From Pelomonas sp051857475 (lineage in GTDB: Bacteria > Pseudomonadota > Gammaproteobacteria > Burkholderiales > Burkholderiaceae_C), in the NCBI RefSeq assembly GCF_051857475.1, contig NZ_JBPZGZ010000002.1, forward strand, positions 1,612,001 to 1,676,000: DNA of 64,000 nt, given 5' to 3'. Below are positions 60,578 to 64,000 of this stretch, one piece after another. The notes beneath the pieces were generated by a model that was not told where the DNA came from, searched no databases, and saw only the letters and a program-made list of their open reading frames with translations. A program made the position numbers and the translations under genes. Numbering within the stretch: position 1 is the first letter of the stretch; each line of letters begins with the position of its first letter.

Positions 60578-61936
60578 ATGGAGACACGCATGCAGGCTGC
60601 CACCGGGCGTCCGCCCATCTACCGCTCCCTCTACGCCCAGGTCATCACGGCCATCGTCATCGGCGTGCTGGTGGGCCATTTCTTCCCGCAGACGGGCGAG
60701 GCCCTGAAGCCGCTGGGCGACGGCTTCATCAAGCTGATCAAGATGATCATCGCGCCCATCATCTTCTGCACGGTGGTGGTGGGCATCGCCGGCATGGAGG
60801 ACATGAAGCGCGTCGGCAAGACCGGCGGCTATGCACTGCTCTACTTCGAGATCGTGTCGAGCATCGCCCTCGTCGTCGGCCTCATCGTCGTCAATGTGCT
60901 GCAGCCGGGCGACGGCATGCATGTCGACCCCAAGACCCTGGACACCAAGGGCATTGCTGCCTACACCGGCCCCGGCAAGCTGCAGGGCACGGTGGACTTC
61001 CTCCTCGCCATCATCCCGACCACGGTGGTCGACGCCTTCGCCAAGGGCGAGATGCTGCAGGTGCTGCTGTTCGCCCTGCTGTTCGGCTTCGCGCTGCACC
61101 GCTTCGGCGGTCGCGGCACGCTGGTCTTCGACGGCATCGAGAAGACGTCCCACGTGCTGTTCGCCATCGTCGGCATGATCATGAAGGTCGCGCCCATCGG
61201 CGCCTTCGGCGCGATGGCCTTCACCATCGGCAAATACGGCGTGGGCTCGCTGCTGTCCCTGGCCAAGCTGATGGGCGCCTTCTACGCCACCTGCCTGATC
61301 TTCATCTTCCTGGTGCTGGGCACCATCGCCAAGCTGCATGGCTTCTCGGTGTGGAAGTTCATCAAATACATCAAGGAAGAGCTTTTCATTGTGCTGGGCA
61401 CCTCGTCCAGCGAGTCGGTGCTGCCGCGCATGATGGCCAAGCTCGAGAACCTCGGCGTGCGCAAGTCCACCGTCGGCCTCGTCATCCCCACCGGCTATTC
61501 CTTCAACCTCGACGGCACCTCCATCTACCTGACCATGGCCGCCGTCTTCATTGCCCAGGCGACCGACACGCCGATGACGCTGATGCAGCAACTGACCCTG
61601 CTGGGCGTGCTGCTGCTGACCAGCAAGGGTGCGGCCGGCGTGACGGGCAGCGGCTTCATCGTGCTGGCGGCCACGCTGTCGGCCGTGGGCGGCGTGCCGG
61701 TGGCGGGCCTGGCGCTGATCCTGGGCATCGACCGCTTCATGTCCGAGGCGCGGGCCCTGACCAACCTGATCGGCAACGGCGTCGCCACGGTCGTCGTCGG
61801 CAAGTGGACGGGCGACCTCGACCAGGCCCGGATGCAGGCCGTGCTGAACAACGAGACACCGGCCGAGTCTGACGAGCCCGAGGAAGTGCTGGATGCCAAG
61901 GACCAGCACATGGCCGGAGCAACAACCCCACGCTAG
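60578..61936 (+). CDS. dctA: C4-dicarboxylate:cation symporter DctA
   Basis: A 452-residue DAACS-family transporter taking up succinate, fumarate and malate. Matching segments are LYAQVITAIVIGVLVGHFFP (first span), GDGFIKLIKMIIAPIIFCTV, LGTSSSESVLPRMMAKLENL (serine-rich reentrant loop), PTGYSFNLDGTSIYLTMAA (conserved span 7) and RFMSEARALTNLIGNGVATV (span 8). The length and N-terminus fit DctA. A short Arg/Gly leader precedes the first span. No dctBS/dctDR regulators are adjacent. Confidence 0.94.
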   Translation: METRMQAATGRPPIYRSLYAQVITAIVIGVLVGHFFPQTGEALKPLGDGFIKLIKMIIAPIIFCTVVVGIAGMEDMKRVGKTGGYALLYFEIVSSIALVVGLIVVNVLQPGDGMHVDPKTLDTKGIAAYTGPGKLQGTVDFLLAIIPTTVVDAFAKGEMLQVLLFALLFGFALHRFGGRGTLVFDGIEKTSHVLFAIVGMIMKVAPIGAFGAMAFTIGKYGVGSLLSLAKLMGAFYATCLIFIFLVLGTIAKLHGFSVWKFIKYIKEELFIVLGTSSSESVLPRMMAKLENLGVRKSTVGLVIPTGYSFNLDGTSIYLTMAAVFIAQATDTPMTLMQQLTLLGVLLLTSKGAAGVTGSGFIVLAATLSAVGGVPVAGLALILGIDRFMSEARALTNLIGNGVATVVVGKWTGDLDQARMQAVLNNETPAESDEPEEVLDAKDQHMAGATTPR

Positions 61937-61943
61937 ACAACTC

Positions 61944-61955
61944 GCACGACCGTGC
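61944..61955. promoter_or_regulatory. Palindromic operator upstream of the TetR gene
   Basis: GCACGACCGTGC, flanked by TC and TAAATT, lies 13 bp before the TetR start. The same element in the other orientation (GCACGGTCGTGC, then GAAATT) stands before the hydrolase gene at 62619-62630. Matching dyads at both promoters suggest binding by the TetR protein and autoregulation. Confidence 0.7.
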
Positions 61956-61967
61956 TAAATTGCGGGC

Positions 61968-62573
61968 ATGGAAACCCGCAGCGAACGCGCCGAGACCACG
62001 CTAACGGCAATAGTCGGCGCGGCCCTGGACATAGCCGTCACCGAGGGGCTGGAGAGCATCAGCATCGGTGAGGTCGCCAAGCGCCTGGACCTGTCCAAGA
62101 GCGGCGTGTTCTCGCGCATCGGCTCGCGCGAGCAACTGCAGGTGGCCGTGCTTCTGGAGTTCGACAAACGCTTCGTGCAGACCGTCTTCCTGCCGGCCAT
62201 GGGCGAGGCACGCGGCCTGCCGCGGCTGCAGGCCGTCATGCGCCGCTGGCTGAACTGGGCCAGCGATGTCGACCGCCACAAGACCTGCCTCTACACGGCC
62301 GGTGCCTTCGAATACGACGACCGTGAAGGCCCGGTGCGCGAGCATCTGCTGGACGGCGTGCTGCGCTGGCGCGCCACGCTGCGCCGCACCGTGCTGCAGG
62401 CCGTCGAGGCCGGCCACCTGCGCGCCGACCTCGATGCCGAGCAGATGGTGTTCGAGATGGACGCCATCTTCACCCTGCTGCTGCATGACGCCCGCTTCCT
62501 GCGCGACCCGCGCGCGCCCGAGCGCGCCGAGCGGGCCTGGCAGCGGCTGCTGAAAGACTGTCAACCCGCCTGA
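61968..62573 (+). CDS. TetR family transcriptional regulator
   Basis: A 201-residue repressor. The N-terminal DNA-binding domain (about 10-55) has 'LTAIVGAALDIAVTEGLESI', SIGEVAKRLDLSKSGVFSRI (helix-turn-helix) and SREQLQVAVL. The C-terminal ligand-binding domain (TetR_C_33-like) contains LYTAGAFEYDDREGPVREHL. It probably controls itself and the adjacent alpha/beta hydrolase through the shared palindrome. The ligand is unknown. Confidence 0.9.
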   Translation: METRSERAETTLTAIVGAALDIAVTEGLESISIGEVAKRLDLSKSGVFSRIGSREQLQVAVLLEFDKRFVQTVFLPAMGEARGLPRLQAVMRRWLNWASDVDRHKTCLYTAGAFEYDDREGPVREHLLDGVLRWRATLRRTVLQAVEAGHLRADLDAEQMVFEMDAIFTLLLHDARFLRDPRAPERAERAWQRLLKDCQPA

Positions 62574-62618
62574 GGCCGAGCGATGAACTGCCCGCCTTCC
62601 TTCATTTGTCGTGATGTC

Positions 62619-62630
62619 GCACGGTCGTGC
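62619..62630. promoter_or_regulatory. Palindromic operator upstream of the hydrolase gene
   Basis: GCACGGTCGTGC followed by GAAATTT, inside the 75-bp gap between the TetR and hydrolase genes. It is the reverse complement of the element before the TetR gene. It overlaps the expected promoter of the hydrolase, whose start codon follows about 18 bp later. Confidence 0.7.
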
Positions 62631-62647
62631 GAAATTTGGAGAGTGCC

Positions 62648-63559
62648 GTGACCACCCACAACCCCGCCGCCGCCTTCTACGCCTCGCCCGCCGCCCGCGG
62701 TGTCGCTGCCCTGCTGCGTGGCCTGCATCGCCTCTCGCCTGATCTCGGTTCACGCGCGGCCCTCAGCCTTTTCTTCACGCCGGTGCCCACCAAGTTTCTG
62801 GCGCGTTCGCGAGACGTGCCGCGCCCCTGGGTGCAGCGCCAGCTGCCCTTCGAGGGCGGCCATATCAGCGTGTGGCAGCGCAGTGATATTGGAGTTGGCG
62901 AGCCGGCCCGGCCCAAGGTGTTGCTGACCCATGGCTGGGCCGGCGATGCCCAGCAGCTGCGTCCCCTGGCCGACACGCTCGCGGCTGCGGGCCTGGAGCC
63001 CGTGCTGCTGGACCTGCCGGCCCATGGCCGCAGCAGCGGCTGGCGCAGCAACCTGCTGCAGTGGGTGAGGGCGCTGTTCGCCGTCACTGCCCGCTTCGGC
63101 CCCTGGGACGGCGTCGTCGCCCATTCCCTGGGGGCGCTGGCGGTCTCCCATGCGCTGGCCCGCGGCCTGCCGGCGCGGCGTGCGGCCCTGATCGCGCTGG
63201 CGCCCCCGCCGGGCCAGTTCCTGCGCTGGTTCGCCCAGGCCATCGGCACCGACGAGGGCCTGGCCCAGCGCATGCGTGGCCATGTGGAGCAACGCGAGGG
63301 CGTGTCGCTGGGCCTGTTCGAGCCGGCCTGGCTGGGCGAGCGCATGGTGCAACCGACGCTGCTGGTGCACGACCGCGGCGACCTGACGGCGCCCTTGAGC
63401 GGCAGCGAGACCCTGCTCGCCGGCCTGGGCGCCGGTCGCCTGCATGTCACCGTGAACCTGGGCCACCGCCGCCTGCTCAACGACCCTGTCGTCATGGAGC
63501 AGGTGCTGGGCCACTTCCTGGCAGCCACATCGGCGGCGCCGGCGCTGCGGGTGGTCTAG
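62648..63559 (+). CDS. Alpha/beta hydrolase
   Basis: The GTG at 62648 has TTGGAG 6 bp upstream and gives 303 residues; the longer frame (62627) begins inside the operator. The hydrolase fold shows VLLTHGWAGDAQQLRPLAD (oxyanion), LLDLPAHGRSSGW, nucleophile serine in GVVAHSLGALAVSHAL, acid in LLVHDRGDLTAPLSG and histidine in NLGHRRLLNDPVV. No signal peptide is seen. It is regulated with the TetR gene. The substrate is unknown. Confidence 0.9.
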   Translation: MTTHNPAAAFYASPAARGVAALLRGLHRLSPDLGSRAALSLFFTPVPTKFLARSRDVPRPWVQRQLPFEGGHISVWQRSDIGVGEPARPKVLLTHGWAGDAQQLRPLADTLAAAGLEPVLLDLPAHGRSSGWRSNLLQWVRALFAVTARFGPWDGVVAHSLGALAVSHALARGLPARRAALIALAPPPGQFLRWFAQAIGTDEGLAQRMRGHVEQREGVSLGLFEPAWLGERMVQPTLLVHDRGDLTAPLSGSETLLAGLGAGRLHVTVNLGHRRLLNDPVVMEQVLGHFLAATSAAPALRVV

Positions 63560-64000
63560 GGCGCGGACGCCGCCCTCGCCGCGCGTGCGAGCTGGCGCGA
63601 GTCCTCGTCCAGCCAGCGCTCGTAGTAGCCGATCAGCGTGGCCTGCACCTCGGGCTGGGCCAGCACTTCGTTGATGCGGCGGATGACGCCTGCACCGAAC
63701 GCTCCCTTGGCGCAGGCCGCATAGCCCAGCAGCTGGCGCGGCTGCTCGGCCAGGGGCACGAAGCGCAGGCTGCGCGTGTCCATGCCTTCGGCCTCCTGCA
63801 GATAGCGGGCTTCATAGGGCAGGCTGACGGCCATCTCGATGCGGCCCAGCATGACCATCTGCAGCAGATTGCGCACCGGCGCGTCCGCCGCGACGACGGG
63901 CACGCGGGCCGAGCCGCGCAGTGGCGTCAGCAGCTCGTCGACGGCGGCGCCATAGCTGCGGCCATCGGTCACGCCCAGGCGACCGCTGCCGCCGGCCAGC
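63556..64000 (-). CDS. Solute-binding-protein-like, 5' end missing
   Basis: The frame is open through the right edge. It has 148 visible codons: VTDGRSYGAAVDELL, 'NLLQMVMLGRIEMAVSLPYE', YAACAKGAFGAGVIRRINEV and LIGYYERWLDED. The pattern, with a small polar binding lobe and a C-terminal helix of the type IrRiNEvLaqp, matches family 3 or TIGR02285-type substrate-binding proteins. The last codons overlap the convergent hydrolase stop by 4 bp. The signal peptide and N-terminal lobe are outside the window. Confidence 0.6.
   Translation of the reverse strand, partial: LAGGSGRLGVTDGRSYGAAVDELLTPLRGSARVPVVAADAPVRNLLQMVMLGRIEMAVSLPYEARYLQEAEGMDTRSLRFVPLAEQPRQLLGYAACAKGAFGAGVIRRINEVLAQPEVQATLIGYYERWLDEDSRQLARAARAASAP

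Noticed and set aside
60500..61909. 469-codon minus-strand frame across dctA
   Set aside because: It is antisense to a strongly supported transporter and has a His/Asp/Gln-rich translation.

Overview
The window looks like part of a betaproteobacterial (Burkholderiales-type) chromosome. The right part (about 39.6-64 kb) has very GC-rich codon use and ordinary core genes: an RND efflux operon, cca, S-formylglutathione hydrolase and DctA. The left part (1-39.5 kb) is lower in G+C, has uneven codon use, and is full of mobilisation genes, transposase relics, toxin-antitoxin genes and secreted proteins. I read it as an integrated accessory island. Its right end lies near 39.43-39.54 kb, where a tRNA-3'-end-like sequence is followed by a 9-bp direct repeat. 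Its left end is outside the window. No species call is made.

Island, left arm (1-11 kb): a partial PuuE-type polysaccharide deacetylase and a Dabb protein; a GNAT acetyltransferase; an XRE regulator; a catalytically dead IS256-like transposase derivative joined to a FecI-like ECF sigma factor; a NYN/OST-HTH protein with a small partner; a ribbon-helix-helix accessory protein and a VirD2-type relaxase (a mobilisation module); two lipoproteins; and relics of a TSUP permease, an AbiEii toxin and an IS30 element.

Island, middle (11-24 kb): two tandem Rhs/YD-repeat loci. In each, the Rhs protein is split at the same place into two separately exported polypeptides, A and B. The second B protein carries the Rhs tip plus a predicted alpha/beta-hydrolase (lipase-like) C-terminal toxin, followed 2 bp later by a lipoprotein that is a good immunity candidate. 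The first B gene is cut short. Between the loci lie a small ORF, a lipoprotein and a subtilisin-like protease. An orphan Rhs tip fused to a truncated glycolipid-binding-like gene follows.

Island, right arm (24-39.5 kb): five exported proteins form what may be an undescribed envelope system. They are two TPR/CHAT caspase-like proteases, a trypsin-like protease coupled to a cysteine amidase/peptidase (CHAP/NlpC-like) gene, and a large lipoprotein. After these come a DUF4238 protein, a HipBA toxin-antitoxin pair with regularly spaced operators, and the N-terminal part of an IS1595-type transposase.

Core side (39.6-64 kb): a compact class II lanthipeptide cluster has four tandem precursors, a C39-peptidase ABC transporter (LanT) and a LanM synthetase with an unusual CCG cyclase motif (Cys-Cys-Cys zinc site as in ProcM). 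An SGNH-like hydrolase and a solute-binding protein follow. A minus-strand run encodes an RND efflux system, an esterase, a thioredoxin-like protein and an MFS transporter. Then come cca, fghA, dctA, and a TetR regulator next to an alpha/beta hydrolase; both carry the same palindrome in their promoters. A partial solute-binding protein gene runs off the right edge. No CRISPR array, rRNA or intact tRNA was seen.
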